A DNA stretch of 64,000 nt from Balaenoptera acutorostrata (GCF_949987535.1 NC_080065.1:39905239-39969238), one strand, 5' to 3'. Shown: positions 46,781-59,384, counted from the first letter of the stretch. Notes: generated by a model not told the origin, from the letters alone. Numbers and translations: made by a program.

Positions 46781-46834
46781 GGTTTACATGAAATTGTTGA
46801 CTTCAAATTACGTTTAGTGGAGTGGAATCAATTT

Positions 46835-47990
46835 AGATATTAAAAACCTATACCAATGGGCTTCCCTGGTGGCGCAGTGGTTGAGAATCTGCCTGCCAAT
46901 GCAGGGGACACGGGTTCGAGCCCTGGTCTAGGAGGATCCCACATGCCGCGGAGCAACTGGGCCCGTGAGCCACAACTACTGAGCCTGCGCGACTGGAGCC
47001 TGTGCTCTGCAACAAGAGAGGCCACGATAGTGAGAGGCCCACGCACCGCGGTGAAGAGTAGCCCCCGCTTGCCGCAACTAGAGAAAGCCCTTGCACAGAA
47101 ACGAAGACCCAACACAGCCAAAAATAAAATAAATTAATTAATTTAAAAAAAAAAAACCTATACCAAACATTCAAGGAAGAAATAATGTCAATTCTACACA
47201 AGCTCTTCCAGAACACAGAAGAGGAGTGTGAACACTTCTTGATTCATTTTATGAAGTCAGAATTACCTTTTTAACAAAACCAAAGACCCTATAAGAAAAG
47301 AAAACCATAGACTGATATTTCTCATGAACATAGATGCAAAAATCCTCAACAACATATCAAATTAAATTCAACAACTTAAAAAAATATTATGACACCAAGA
47401 TTGAGCGAGATTTATCCTGGGAATGCAAGGTTAGTTCAACATTGAAAATCATTGTTATCAATATATCAGTATACTAAAGAAGAAAATCCATATAACTGTG
47501 TTTATACAGAAGAAGTATTTGACAAATTTCAACAGCCATTTGTGTTAAAACCCTTGATAAAATAGGAATAATTTATTGTTTTCAACCCAATAGAGAATCA
47601 ACCAAGAATATAGAGCTAACATAATACTTAATTGTGAAAGACTGAATTCTTTCCCTCTAAGATTGGGAAAGAGGAAAGTATGCTTACTCTCACCATCACT
47701 TTTATTTAACATCATACTGGAGGTCCTAATTGTGCAATAAGGCAAATAAAGAAGGAAGTAAAGTAAATAATAAATAAATATTGTACAGAATGGAGAGAAA
47801 GGAATAAAACTCTATTCATAGATGACATTATTGTCTATGAGGAATCTACAAAGAATCAACAATAAGGTGTTAGAACTAAAATGTGAGTTTAACAAGGCAC
47901 CGGATACAAAGTCAGAATACAAAAATCAATTGTATTTGTACATACTAATAATGAACAATTTGAAATTGAACTGGAAACCTAGAAGAGTTT
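46835..47990 (+). repeat. Ancient L1M ORF2 RT region (inverted 5' part of the split L1M)
   Basis: Around the SINE, plus-strand DNA follows ORF2 RT: 'acaagctcttccagaacaca', 'tttatcctgggaatgcaagg', 'ttatttaacatcatactgga' (the [10 protein letters not shown] block), 'tctattcatagatgacatta' (the DD motif block), 'aatttgtatttgtacatact'-like end. Frame broken by many stops. Confidence 0.72.
46857..47151 (+). mobile_element. CHR SINE
   Basis: Starts gggcttccctggtggcgcag and ends 'gaagacccaacacagccaaa' plus A-tail. Exact target duplication aaaaacctataccaa at 46842-46856 and 47152-47166. It split the inverted 5' part of the old L1M. Confidence 0.95.
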
Positions 47991-48643
47991 ACCTAATGAC
48001 TGGCCACTCATTAATTTAGTAAAGTTAACTTGTTTTTCCTTGTACACGATGTCATTAAGAAGCTTGGTTAGGATTTGGCATGAATTTACATAGCCCCTCA
48101 AAGAAAATCACTTATTCACTGGGTTGGACGTCTCATGTTTCAACATACCCTGAGTCTTATTTCAAATCTCTGATGACACAGTGACAACTCAGCAGTTGTT
48201 ATATGTAACACAGATTGACAAGAACTATTATTTTCAACAATAGAAGGCAGTTGTCACATGGTCTAAGACCATCACTATTCTATGACTTTGAATTCCATGG
48301 CCAGTTTTACTCCCCAATTCTTTGTTTCAGAGAAGAATGACAAGTTAAATATATAAACCACTTAAAATATAAAATTTTGCCAGAAAGATAAAAGAATATG
48401 TAGCCTCCTGCTGCTCTGGGAAAATAATTTAAAAATGTACTTGAGCTGGAAGAAGGTGAGACTGACCTTGAAGGTTTGTATCAGATTGTTGTTACCCTCT
48501 GGAGTGGTAGCATCAGCTCAGAAACAGAAAGAAAGGATCCATAAAGTAAAGTCTAAGAACTTTATGTCAGCAGTTGTTGGTATTCATGTCCTTGAATTCT
48601 GTTTACCCAAAGGAAAAACAAGGTCAAAAAGCCCAGAAACATT
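47991..48643. other. Unassigned sequence
   Basis: Nothing recognised. Confidence 0.5.
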
Positions 48644-48658
48644 TTGTGGGCAGCTTTT

Positions 48659-49326
48659 TTTTTTTTTAAACATCTTTATTGAAGTATAATTGCTTCACAA
48701 TGGTGTGTTAGTTTCTGCTTTATAACAAAGTGAATCAGCTACACATATACACACGTTCCCATATCTCCTCCCTCCTGCATCTCCCTCCCTCCCACCCTCC
48801 CCATCCCACCCCCCCCAGGCGGTCACAAAGCACTGAGCTGATCTCCCTGTGCTATGCGGCTGCTTCCCACTAGCTATCTATTTTACATTTGGTAGTGTAT
48901 ATATGTCCATGACACTCTCTCACCCTGTCACATCTCACCCCTCCCCCTCCCCATATCCTCAAGTCCATTCTTTAGTAGGTCTGTGTCTTTATTCCCATCT
49001 TGCCACTAGGTTCTTCATGACCTTTTTTTTTTTTTTCCCTTAGATTCCATATATATGTGTTAACATACTGTATTTGTTTTTCTCTTTCTGACTTACTTCA
49101 CTCTGTATGACAGACTCTAACTCCATCCACCTCATTACAAATACCTCCATTTCGTTTCTTTTTATGGCTGAGTAATATTCCATTGTATATATGTGCCACA
49201 TCTTCTTTATCCATTCACCCAATGATGGACACTTAGGTTGCTTCCATGTCCTGGCTATTGTAAATAGAGCTGCAATGAACATTGTGGTACGTGACTCTTT
49301 TTGAATTATGGTTTTCTCAGGGTATA
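48659..49326 (-). mobile_element. 5'-truncated L1 (ORF2 C-terminus plus 3' UTR)
   Basis: Reverse-oriented L1. Frame 49282-49040 encodes the ORF2 C-terminus up to the natural stop (WKQPKCPSLGEWIKKMW, YSMLTHIYGI). The 3' UTR pyrimidine tract is at 48775-48815. Target duplication ttgtgggcag(c)tttt at 48644-48658 and 49327-49340. Confidence 0.95.
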
Positions 49327-49340
49327 TTGTGGGCAGTTTT

Positions 49341-52300
49341 TATAGTTCAAAACCAGTTTATTTGCTTTGGTGGCTAATTCTTTGTAAGCAAATTCTCATG
49401 TTTTTCCACCACAGTAGCCACACCATTGTTCAGAGAAGTACACTCTCTGTATTATAATATTAATAACTAAAAGTGAACAGTTACCACAAATGTGGAAAGG
49501 AGAAGAAGAAAAAAGTTAAAAAATGTATTTCTTTTATATGAATGATGCCACTGGAAGAAGAATTTTATAAAATCAGAGGCAAGACTTAGTGCACATAAAT
49601 AGCATCTATTAGTTTTTACAAGGTTGTTTTGAACTGACGATTTAAATTTGGGGGTCTAGTTAGCAGACTGCATTATTAATAAGTTACAATCTGGTGATCT
49701 TGATTCAGATAAAACCAATAAAAATATATGTAAATTCTAACAGAATTTTACTGTTGAATTTAAGCATTTGAACCATCTTAGCAGATTTGAAGGAAAAAAA
49801 CATCGCTTTGATATTATTTCTTCAGACTGAAGGCTCTTGTGTGGCCAAAGGGGATGTATTTAAATTTCCCGACGTCTTGTAATAGCTATGGGAACATATT
49901 CCTATTGTTAATTTCACCTTCAGTAAAACACAATTTGAATCAGCTTGAGTTGTGCCTTAGATCTACCATAACACAATAATAATTCTTCATTCCTTAAAAC
50001 ACAGAATATGAGGTTACTATATCAAATTATAAGGATTCATTGATCATGAGAAGAAATTTTAGGAAGTTAAGAACATCAAAGAGTATCTAAGCTTAGGTAA
50101 TTATTTCTTTTACCTCATGCCAGAGGATATGCCGGGGGATAAGAGGAGGAGGGATAGCAAAGATACTGATGGAAGAGGCAGCACAATATGGAGTAATCAG
50201 AATGATGGTATTTGGGTTCCAGAAATGCAAGTTGTAGAATAATGTAGTCAGCACCGTGACGTGTGGATCCCAGGAATACAAGTTCTTGCTTTGGGAAGAT
50301 ATTGTGCCTCTGTGAATACAGAATCCTCAGATGTAAAATTAAATATAGTAGAACCTAGCTTGCAAGATCATGGAAAGCAGTAGCATATTGCTTGATTCTA
50401 AGCTTGGAACACAGTAGGTCCCACATAATATCTGGCTTTTCCTCTTCCTGCAATAGCATTTATTATTCAGTGTGGCAATTATGTTTTAAGCATACTGAGG
50501 TCACTGAGAAATGAAGAATGTCTCCTTCATATTTATACTCTCAGTACCTTATCATACCCCTGGCAATAATGAAGTTGAAAAATATTAAATGAAAAAATTA
50601 CAGAATTGTGTACAGGAAGATCATGAAGGGAAATATTTCAACCATAAGCATTAAAGGTTATCTAAACATTATTAGTGGGATTACAGTAGTAGTAGTGTTG
50701 GAAGGAAAAGAATCAGAAATGGTTTTCAAATGTGGTTAAGGATTTGCAAGCCAGTGGAGTATTGTTGAGGACAGTTGTTTATTAATCACTAAAAATGTTC
50801 ATCAGTTCTCAGTTAAGAGCTTGGTAAGAATCAAAGATGTGCTTGACTGCTGGGACCCTTGCTCCAAAAGCCTTTCTAAGCACTCTATGTCAAACTAACT
50901 TTCCCTCTTTCACATGCTGCCACTTTCACAAGCAAGGTCATGATCAATGACTGTCCAGAACACAGAGTTTGTGTTGTACCAGGCACAGTCCTAGGCCCTG
51001 AGCAGAGAGCTGAATAAGACAGCCAAGGTCCCTGTTGCCTTGTCACTTACATTCTAGTTAGGGTCCTAACATTAGGCTGAGACCTGATTCACATTTTGTT
51101 CTCTGTTTCACATGTATAAATCTTGTTTCCATTCTTTCTCTTCCCAACAAGACTAATAGTTCCATGAAAATAGAAAATTGTCATATACTTCTTCCATTAA
51201 CATTAACACTTGCTAGGAACATGTGTAAAAGCAGAACAAAAACAAAAACTAGTAGCTGGGATAACACAGTAGATTCTAAATTTGCTGTTCTCAGTCCCAT
51301 CACTCTATCTTTGTGTCACCTGGATAGATCAAGTTCAGGAAATAGAAATGGGTTATTTAGGCATATTCTCAAATAGGAGTGGTTGGAGAAACTCTTAATA
51401 GAGAAATGGTTAAAAATCAGACAAAATTACTTAGTGTCAAGTCCACAGTAGGTGTTCAATTGATACCTCTCCCAAAATAGTGGGTTGTCTTAATTATTGG
51501 TCATAGGTGGACTGTATTCACCTCATATCACAATGTGAGAGAGGTTACAAGAAAGATGGTATTTTAAAATTCTAACTAGTGAATGGAATTGATTCAGTGA
51601 AATTCCAAAACCTAAAGTGTCCTAATTATTCTACAAGGTACAAGCTATTGAATTTAGCTATATAGCTAAATTCTTTTTTCCCTGGGATCCATAGGTCCAA
51701 GTTATGAGGGAATGACTCACAGCTGAGAGATTTTCAAATTCATTTTACAGGCTACTCATCTATGGTAAGAATGTTATCCAATACAAAAACAAAACCAAAA
51801 ACACAAAATTATTTGCTAATCACCAAAGTTACTTGGTAACTTGAAATAATAAAATTCATGAAATTCTTGACAGAATTAAAACACGGAAGCATAATTTAAA
51901 AAATCTTAAAAATCCAAGAAATATTTAAAAGTAATTAAATTACTTCAATGGAAATTATAATATTATATAACACACAGAAGATTAGGTTTTGCTCAACCAA
52001 TAAGATTTGCTTCCTTATGTGTGTATGTGTGTGTAAATTGCTATAATTTACACATACAAGGAATATCAAATGAAGTAATGAAACACTTTCTATAACAAGA
52101 TGTATTGACATAATATGTAAAAGTACAAAGAATATTGTCCCTTCTTCAATATCTGTATCCCTATTTTCAGATATGAAATAAAATTAATAACTAATTCCAT
52201 ATCTAGCTTTAACTGGTAATGTTCAATAATTTTGGTTGAAATACAAAATATTCAAAATTTTGAAAAAAAGGCATTTCTTATAGGATGCTAGAATCGGACT

Positions 52301-52429
52301 AAAAAGATTGCTTCGCTAGATTAAATATAATGACGATATCAAATGGATTAGTATTTTGAAAAGAGGATACAAGGATGGTCAGTTTGAAGAAACACATCAG
52401 CACCTCATATTAAGTACTCAGGGCAAGAG
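49341..52429. other. Mostly unassigned sequence with weak MIR/L2 scraps
   Basis: A MIR-like end lies at 50330-50450 ('ggaacacagtaggtcccaca') and an L2-like piece at 50950-51065 ('taccaggcacagtcctaggc', 'ctgttgccttgtcacttaca'). A 9-bp hairpin gtgtaaatt/aatttacac lies at 52031-52053. No exon supported. Confidence 0.45.
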
Positions 52430-53609
52430 AGAGCTGTATCCTTTGTCTCTGTTTCCTTTCAATGCCCCTTTACTCATGGGATAATACACTGTTTCCAAAA
52501 TAAGTTATTCACCATGGAAGAAACTCTAGAGGTTAAGGGTGAACCTTGGTGTTCCTGGAACAGGATTGAAACCCTAGTTTTGACCCTTTGCATAGAATGG
52601 CTATTGTCTGCAAGGCAACCCCAATAATTACTTGAAGTTACAGGAAACGTCCTCTCCAAGAGTAGGCAGGTGATGAAGTACCAAGAGGTTTCCCAGCCCA
52701 CCTCATGGTCTAGGGGAAGAATTTGAATTTGGGGAGTAGGAGGATGGAAGTGAAACAGATTTCTGCCTCTGTTGTACAGAGATGATGCTTCCTTTATGTC
52801 TAGAAAAATGTTTAGAGAATAAAGTTGAAATGGTATATACAAACAACACTTTCAAATTACATATTTCTAACATTAAATTCTATAGATGCAGATGTGTAAT
52901 AATGCCTAACTGTATTTTGAGGGGGAAGCAAATGAAAACCAAAACAGATGGCTCACCAAGTAAATTGCTTTGGTTTCATAAGGGCAGCCTTATTTGTACG
53001 TAAGGAATGATATGGTCATATCTGGATAAGTAAAAATATTTAAACTGGTGCTAGCATTTCTACTGACTCAATTCTTTTATTTTTTTTTTCTGGAAATTAC
53101 TATTTATTTTCACTACTTTCATTGAAATGGTGAATTAAACACATTTTCTTCTTTATTTAAACCATGTATAGTAAATATGGTGAAAAAAACACAAATGGGA
53201 TTTATTCAAATAGTGAATATATATTTATGAAAACAGTCTTCTAGACTATATATATATATAATTTGTAGTGGTAAGAATATAACTGTTCCCAAATGTTAAA
53301 GTTGTGAAGAACAAACAAAAGATTCTGATGACTACACCATTAATTTTATTTTAAAATATGTCTTTAATAATAAAAATATCTATTGGCTTCTTGGACTCTG
53401 TGGATGTTAAAACATCTGAAGATTGCTTTTAAAATATAAATTCAAAATAACAGCATCCTACATAATTTTTATGTGATCAAAGAGTAGTGAGGAAAGGTGA
53501 TAAACTAGAATATGATTGCATGAAAAAGGGAAGGAGGAAGTGATTGCAAGGATCGACCACAGTGGTTTAATGTCAATATTTTAAAAATAATTTTTTGTTA
53601 TGTAGAGTC
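52430..53609. other. Unassigned sequence
   Basis: A 122-codon minus-strand frame (52474-52842) shows no recognisable domain, repeat or splice context and is not called. A short (TA)n patch lies at 53250-53266. Confidence 0.45.
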
Positions 53610-53790
53610 TAAATGGACCCAGAACCTGAAAGATGGGTTGGGGTGGAGGAATTAATAACAGAAAGTCCTGCATATTTAAAGACCTGGAGGCGACAAAGTT
53701 CATGGCACCTTCAGAAACCTGGAATAAGTTCACTATGGCTAGAACCTATGTTTGATTTAACAGAACATCAGGGGCGATTCCACGTGGATA
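53610..53790 (+). repeat. L2-like relic
   Basis: 'agacctggaggcgacaaagt' and 'aagttcactatggctagaac' resemble an internal L2 3' block. The 70-codon open frame over it is incidental. Confidence 0.5.
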
Positions 53791-54260
53791 TAGAGCAGGA
53801 TATTATGACTGATTTATATGCATGATTTATAAACATGTGATCTGTAACTACATATTTCTTAAATAATTAGTAAATCTAATCTTACATTGCCTATCAAAGT
53901 TTAAGAAATTTAAGGGCAAGGTAATGTTATCTGGGCATTTCTATAGTTAGAAGCAAATATTCTTATAGATCCAGTATAAATGATAAGGAAAAATCAGAGT
54001 TAAATAAGAAACATACCGTTCTACTTTGTTCCTACTGAATCAGCTACAACCCTAAAAGATACATAGCAACATTTTCCAAACATTAGTTTGGTTTTCAAAA
54101 TTCTTGGCTCCCTAGGAAAAATAGATCTTGCTGTAACACTATTCACGATTTGATAGAATTCACATAATGCTGTTTGATGCTTCATTTATTCACTAATTTA
54201 AGAAATAGTTGTTGAGGACAGACCTTATGCCAAGTATGACCTATAGACATATAAAGTGCT
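53791..54260. other. Unassigned AT-rich sequence
   Basis: Possible L2 scrap at 54183-54245. Nothing firm. Confidence 0.4.
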
Positions 54261-54264
54261 TATC

Positions 54265-54308
54265 TTTATTAACAATCATGGAAATTATTTTCCATGATTA
54301 TTAATAAA
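54265..54308. repeat. 20-bp inverted repeat (cruciform-capable palindrome)
   Basis: Left arm tttattaacaatcatggaaa (54265-54284) pairs with 54289-54308 at 19 of 20 positions across a 4-base loop. Confidence 0.9.
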
Positions 54309-54309
54309 T

Positions 54310-54795
54310 GGTAACAATGAGATACCATGTCACAGGACCAGGTTGCTAAAAATATTTTTTAAAGGTCTCAAAGTTCAAGGTGTTGGTGAGGATGTGTTGT
54401 GATGGGAACACTGTGGGAGTATAACTATTACCATACTGTGAAAAACCATTTAAATAGTAAATGTTCATACCCCAGCAATTCTGCTCTTAGGTGTGTGTAT
54501 ACTAGAAGATGTGTCTACAGGAGCAAAAGACAGAAACAAGCAAACAAACAAAACCAAATCCTTTACTACTCGAATAAATAAATAGTGATACCTTCATAAA
54601 ACTATGCAACAATGGATATGAATTAACTGCAGCCAATTTATCAACATGGATGAGTTTCAAACCCCAATTTGGGAAAAAAAGTAACAAAGTACATACCGTT
54701 TGGTTCCTTTCATAGAGAGTTCAAAAGTAAGCTTAACTAAACAATAAATTGCTTGGGCATACATCCATATGTGGTAAAACTATTGTGAAAAATGA
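54310..54795 (+). repeat. Ancient L1M ORF2 C-terminal relic
   Basis: 'gatgggaacactgtgggagt', 'cccagcaattctgctcttag', 'ataaaactatgcaacaatgg', 'atcaacatggatgagtttca' follow the end of ORF2. Confidence 0.7.
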
Positions 54796-55070
54796 GGCCT
54801 TGCTTATCCCAACATTCCCTTCCCTTAGTATCTTGCTCCTCCTTCCTTTGATGGCACTGTTTATTCTTTTTGCCTCTCCTCTTTCTTCTCCTCTAATATT
54901 CATCTGTTCAAATCTTACCTGTTTGTAATATTCTTTCACCACGATCCTCTTCCAGAATTTACCCAGTCTTTTCTGTAATATGTCTTTATTAAAGTATTTG
55001 TCACATGATACCTTTTATAAGTTTATCTTCTTGTCTATGATTTCTTTTTTATATTGCTACCATCTCAAAG
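54796..55070 (-). repeat. Probable L2 relic
   Basis: 'tcaaatcttacctgtttgta', 'ttattaaagtatttgtcaca' and 'gtttatcttcttgtctatga' resemble reversed L2. Confidence 0.45.
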
Positions 55071-55401
55071 ACAAAGATCATAAGGCCTTAATTTTTGCAG
55101 CCTCACAGCCTTTAGCAAAGAATTGAGAATAAATACAAATTCTCACACATTTTTTATTGAATTATATTTTGACTAAAAGTCACTTTATTATAAAACCCTT
55201 AAAGAAAGCCTCATAATGAAGTTATAGGAAGAAAGAACTCTTTGATATGTATCTTCAAATTTTAAAATACAAAGAGGAGGATTGTTTTAGAGGCAAAGGT
55301 TTGAAAATTAAAATAGTGAAAATGGCATTTAGGAAAAGGATTCACAGTGTGTGTGTGTCTATGCACACGGGCACAACTTGTTAGAGTTAAGCACAGAGAT
55401 T
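55071..55401. other. Unassigned AT-rich sequence
   Basis: Nothing recognised. Confidence 0.5.
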
Positions 55402-55409
55402 TGAAGTTT

Positions 55410-55497
55410 TTTTTGTTGTTGTTGTTTTTTTTCACACACACACACTATATTTTATTTTTACAAGAGATAAATAGACTGACACCAGGCATTGTACATA
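55410..55497 (-). repeat. Unassigned retroposed 3'-end cassette, copy B
   Basis: Minus strand: 'caatgcctggtgtcagtcta', 'tttatctcttgtaaaaataa', then a (TG)n-like end and A-rich tail (the T-rich 55408-55430 on plus). Possible short target duplication gaagtttt at about 55403 and 55498. Confidence 0.65.
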
Positions 55498-55502
55498 GAA
55501 GT

Positions 55503-55810
55503 TTTATAAGTAATAAATATATATGTTTCAACATAAAATCATGTGACAATAGAAATATCTCCAAGCCTCTATTTTCTAATGATTCTTACCACATAAGAAA
55601 TATATTTACTTAAAAAGCTTTACTTTTCAAGCTCATTGATAAAACTTTACTTTGAAGAGATTTAAAAAAAATTTTTTTTTCAGAAACTACATGCTAGTTT
55701 ACCATGTCAGATTGGATTGCACTGTCCTTGTTTTTAACCTTTTGAGGAAGCTAAAGCTTGTTCAAGAGTAGAAGTGCAAGTTCTATTTTCTAGTTTTTTG
55801 TGATTCTATT
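55503..55810. other. Unassigned AT-rich sequence
   Basis: Nothing recognised. Confidence 0.5.
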
Positions 55811-55821
55811 AGTAATGTTAT

Positions 55822-56119
55822 CTTTTTTTAAAATAATTAATTAATTAATTAATTTTTGGCTGTGTTGGGTCTTCGTTTCTGTGCGAGGGCTTTCTCTAGT
55901 TGCGGCGAGCGGGGGCCCCTCTTCATCGCGGTGCGCGGGCCTCTCACTATCGCGGCCTCTCCTGTTGCGGAGCACAGGCTCCAGACGCGCAGGCTCAGTA
56001 GTTGTGGCTCACAGGCCCAGTTGCTCCACGGCATGTGGGATCTTCCCAGACCAGGGCTCGAACCCGTGTCCCCTGCATTGGCAGGCGGATTCTCAACCAC
56101 TGCGCCACCAGGGAAGCCC
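55822..56119 (-). mobile_element. CHR SINE
   Basis: Reverse-oriented CHR SINE of about 298 bp with B-box-like 'gggttcgagccc' on its own strand. Exact target duplication agtaatgttat at 55811-55821 and 56120-56130. Confidence 0.95.
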
Positions 56120-56130
56120 AGTAATGTTAT

Positions 56131-56944
56131 GTTTATTCTGAAAATTTTGTAGAAATCTTTTAAAACCATTTGTCCATCTTGTTAGAGTTAGTTTAATTAA
56201 AACTAGATAATATAACCTGTAAATCTAATTAATTGGCCACATGTAAATTCCACAGTATGCTAATATTTTAAAAGCAAATACATCACTGTCCACCTTCCTT
56301 CTCTGAGGGCACCTCACCTTGTAAGTGCTCATGGCCATTGGACAAAGGGCCTATGGGAGGTCAACAGTGTCTGTGTATGTTAGGTATTAGGAAAGCTTTG
56401 TTTCCGTTTTACTTTTTCATTTAAAAGATATAATATGCAACACACAGATCATTTTGTGGCTTGTATGCCCACTTTCTAGAGCCTATGAATTAATCTAGTG
56501 ACTGTCAATGGAGGGTAGGGAGATGAAGAATCACCAAAGAAACTTTTTCACAATCAACATGTACATACTATTTCTCCACTACCCCTGGTGAGGATCGTGA
56601 TACTAGATTCTAATGGCCTTTTACCCATATATAAAGAAAAAGAAAGTTCCATAAATGTAAAGACAACTGGCTGTCCAGAACTGAAGGTTATAAACGACAG
56701 TAATTCCCCCAGAAGAGTATTCTTTTTTTGTGTTTCTTCAATTCCGTTTTTTTCTTCTCCCACTTCTTAAATCATAGGCTTTCAAAAAAAACCTTGTAAA
56801 ATTTTGTGTGGGCTATAATTCCAATACGTGAGAAGAAATATCCATATGAAAAGAGTTGGGAGAAATAATACCAGAAAAATGAAAGTGCTAGGTCATAGAA
56901 TTATGAATTTCATTTTTTATGAACTTTTTGTTATTACTTTAAAG
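56131..56944. other. Unassigned sequence
   Basis: Nothing recognised; overlapping short frames on both strands at 56554-56770 are not called. Confidence 0.5.
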
Positions 56945-57060
56945 CCAGGCTGCCAAGGTCTGATCCCCTCCATCACTTAATTTCTCAGGGCCTCTGTTTC
57001 ACTATCTCTAAAACAAATGTTTTGAACTAGTTGATCTCTAAGGTATTCCTATGTTAACAT
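56945..57060 (+). repeat. MIR relic
   Basis: 'cacttaatttctcagggcct', 'tgtttcactatctctaaaac' are in MIR forward order. Confidence 0.6.
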
Positions 57061-57164
57061 TATGTAAGTTGTATGTGTCTGAAAAATTTAGGGGGCAAAC
57101 TAATTTTTCACTTGAAACAAATACTGGTAAAATAAAACCTTTTAGGTGTTCTTCTCAGAGTTCA

Positions 57165-57385
57165 AATGATTTTGTATTTATTGAGCATTTTCCATAATCC
57201 AGAAGCTGTGCTAGGAGCTTTACATGTATTGTTTCCAATCTTTATAGCAATATTCAAGAAAAAAATTACAATCCCTCTTTTATTATAATTCATAGCTGAC
57301 ACTGAATTCAGCTAATAAATGACTGAGCTGGGATTTGAATGTACGTATGGCAGACTCTAATGTTTGTATTCTCTCTACTACATTG
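57165..57385 (-). repeat. MIR element
   Basis: 'tttattgagcattttccata', 'tgtgctaggagctttacatg', 'gactgagctgggatttgaat' are a clear reversed MIR. Confidence 0.8.
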
Positions 57386-58574
57386 AGATTGTTGAGGCTA
57401 GTTCTTTAATAGACCTGTGAAATAGATTATGAAAACCTGTGTATTCTCTTGCTTTATCTTGGGTGTGTATGTTGCCGGGGGGGGCAATAATGAGAAAAGG
57501 CAAAAAATGATAATGATTTTCATCATTGTATAGTATACTCCTATATTACTGAAAGGAATGGAAGATCGTTCTTTCTCAAACTTGGCCACTAAGTTTGGTT
57601 TTAGGCTGACCTGCATAACAAGTAACATGAAAAATATTTTCTACAGGTGTTTTTTATTTTCCTGTATCTTTGTAAACTATTGTGTATGTGTGTGTACACT
57701 ATCATATATATTTATTCTTGAATGTAATTCCAGATAGGTGGCAACAAGTCTGTTGCATATTTCATGCTCATTTAAAAAGAAATCTTACAAGATTTCCATG
57801 TATTATGGAAAGATCGACATCTGTCCCCTATTTAATTAGGTCCATCCTGGTTATGTTAAATGTGTTCTAGCCTCCGTTAAGAAAATTCTCTAAACATACA
57901 TGAAGAAGAACCTTGTTAAAAATGAATTGTCAGCAAGAAACAGGAGAGATTTAAGCAAAGAAATTCCGAGGAAAGCTTAACAGAGAAATATCTCAAACCT
58001 GAATGCTTTGACTGAATAAAATAATAACCCTTCCCCTTCACCTCTCATGACTAATCCACACCAAAATGCAAATGTAACTTGAAACCAATTGTTTTGGAGG
58101 CTTCAGAAGTTTGGTTAATTTTTCCTTCCTGTTACTTTTCACTTTGAAACACCTTTTGGCTTCTGGGATCTGACTGGAGCCAGGAGGGGAAATGCCAAAA
58201 TTCTATGGGGAAGGCTTGTTCTTAGGGTAATTTAGACCTAACTTGAGGAAGTCAACTCTTGCTAAAAATTTTATGTTAAAAAACTCTGAAATTTCCAGTG
58301 GGTTGAACAAATGCAAAAATTGCAGATAATAAAACAAAATTTAGATAATAATGCAAAAGTAAGGAATTGTCAGACACTTCATGGGGGTGAAGGGTGGAGT
58401 TTAAGCTTTAGATCTTGAAGCTTGGGCTCTCCCCTTTGTTTTACCATTAATTCAGTTATTGTTTTCAAACTTTTCCTCTAAATTTCCCTACCTTAAATAT
58501 ATGCAGCAGTAAGAGCTCTTCATGCCCAATCATTAGGGATATACAAGCCTTATAAGGGTGTGCAAATACTTTTT
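57386..58574. other. Unassigned sequence
   Basis: A G-run at 57476-57485 is the only local oddity. Nothing coding is supported. Confidence 0.5.
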
Positions 58575-58985
58575 TTTCATTCACTCAGCAAATATTTGCT
58601 TGCCATCTACATGCCAGGACCTAGTCTAAGTTCTGGGTATATAACAGTGGAAAAACAAGAATCTGGCCTATGTACCTTAAATTCCAGTGGGGATTAAACA
58701 AATAAATATATGTTAGATTGTATTAAGTGCCATGCAGAAAAATGAATCTATGTACAAAAATATTTTATATAGAGTGGTTGGGAAAGGTCTTTCTGAAAAG
58801 TGACCTTTAAGCAGAGACCTGATGGAAATGAGTGAGTGAGCCATGTAGATACCCTAGGGGAAGCGTCCCACAAAGTAGGACTAGAAAGTCTGAAAGTCCT
58901 ATGTGCTTATGGGTTTGAGAAGCTGTGAGAACAATGTGCTGGGGAGGAGTGAACATGGAGGAGAATGGTAAATGACATGTTCAGG
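58575..58985 (+). repeat. L2 LINE relic
   Basis: Good order: 'cattcactcagcaaatattt', 'tacatgccaggacctagtct', 'gtgccatgcagaaaaatgaa', 'gggaaaggtctttctgaaaa', 'gcagagacctgatggaaatg', 'gagtgagccatgtagatacc'. Confidence 0.78.
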
Positions 58986-59384
58986 GTATGAGCAGGAAAG
59001 AGATACTCAATTTTGAGTCTAGAGTACATGCTTATACAGAAAAGAAGCAGTAACCAGCACAGTCACTGAAATTGTTGCTGTTCTCCTGTGATTTAGGAGC
59101 ACAATTGAAAGCGCTCTGCTACTTGAGTTTAGAATTTCAGTCTTTCCTTCACCGAATTTGTTAGGACAATTGGCAGGAATGTAATTTAAAAGGAGGAAAC
59201 CTAAATACACAAGAAGAGGTAGAAAGCTTGTTTGAACAAGAGGAGGAGACAATTGGAAAAAATTAATTCCCCCCTAATTAAGCTATGAATTTTCAACAAT
59301 TGAATCAAAATCCCAAAATGATGCTTCCAATTCCTCTTTTTCCTCTCTTCCCTTCCCTAACCTCCCTCCCTTGCCCCTCCTCAC
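58986..59384. other. Unassigned sequence with C/T-rich end
   Basis: Positions 59330-59400 are C/T-rich. Nothing else recognised. Confidence 0.5.

Noticed and set aside
52031..52053. 9-bp hairpin gtgtaaatt/aatttacac as a MITE or microRNA
   Set aside because: Too short, next to a TG-rich patch, and no precursor-length stem can be drawn.
52474..52842. 122-codon minus-strand frame
   Set aside because: No motif, repeat or splice context seen; length is compatible with chance. Kept only as unassigned sequence.
53613..53825. 70-codon frame starting MDPEPERWVGVEELITE
   Set aside because: The DNA resembles an internal L2 block ('cctggaggcgacaaag'), so the frame is probably incidental.
3236..56119. 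tRNA genes, suggested by A- and B-box-like sequences
   Set aside because: All belong to CHR SINE heads; they lack a foldable anticodon arm and carry SINE tails and target duplications.
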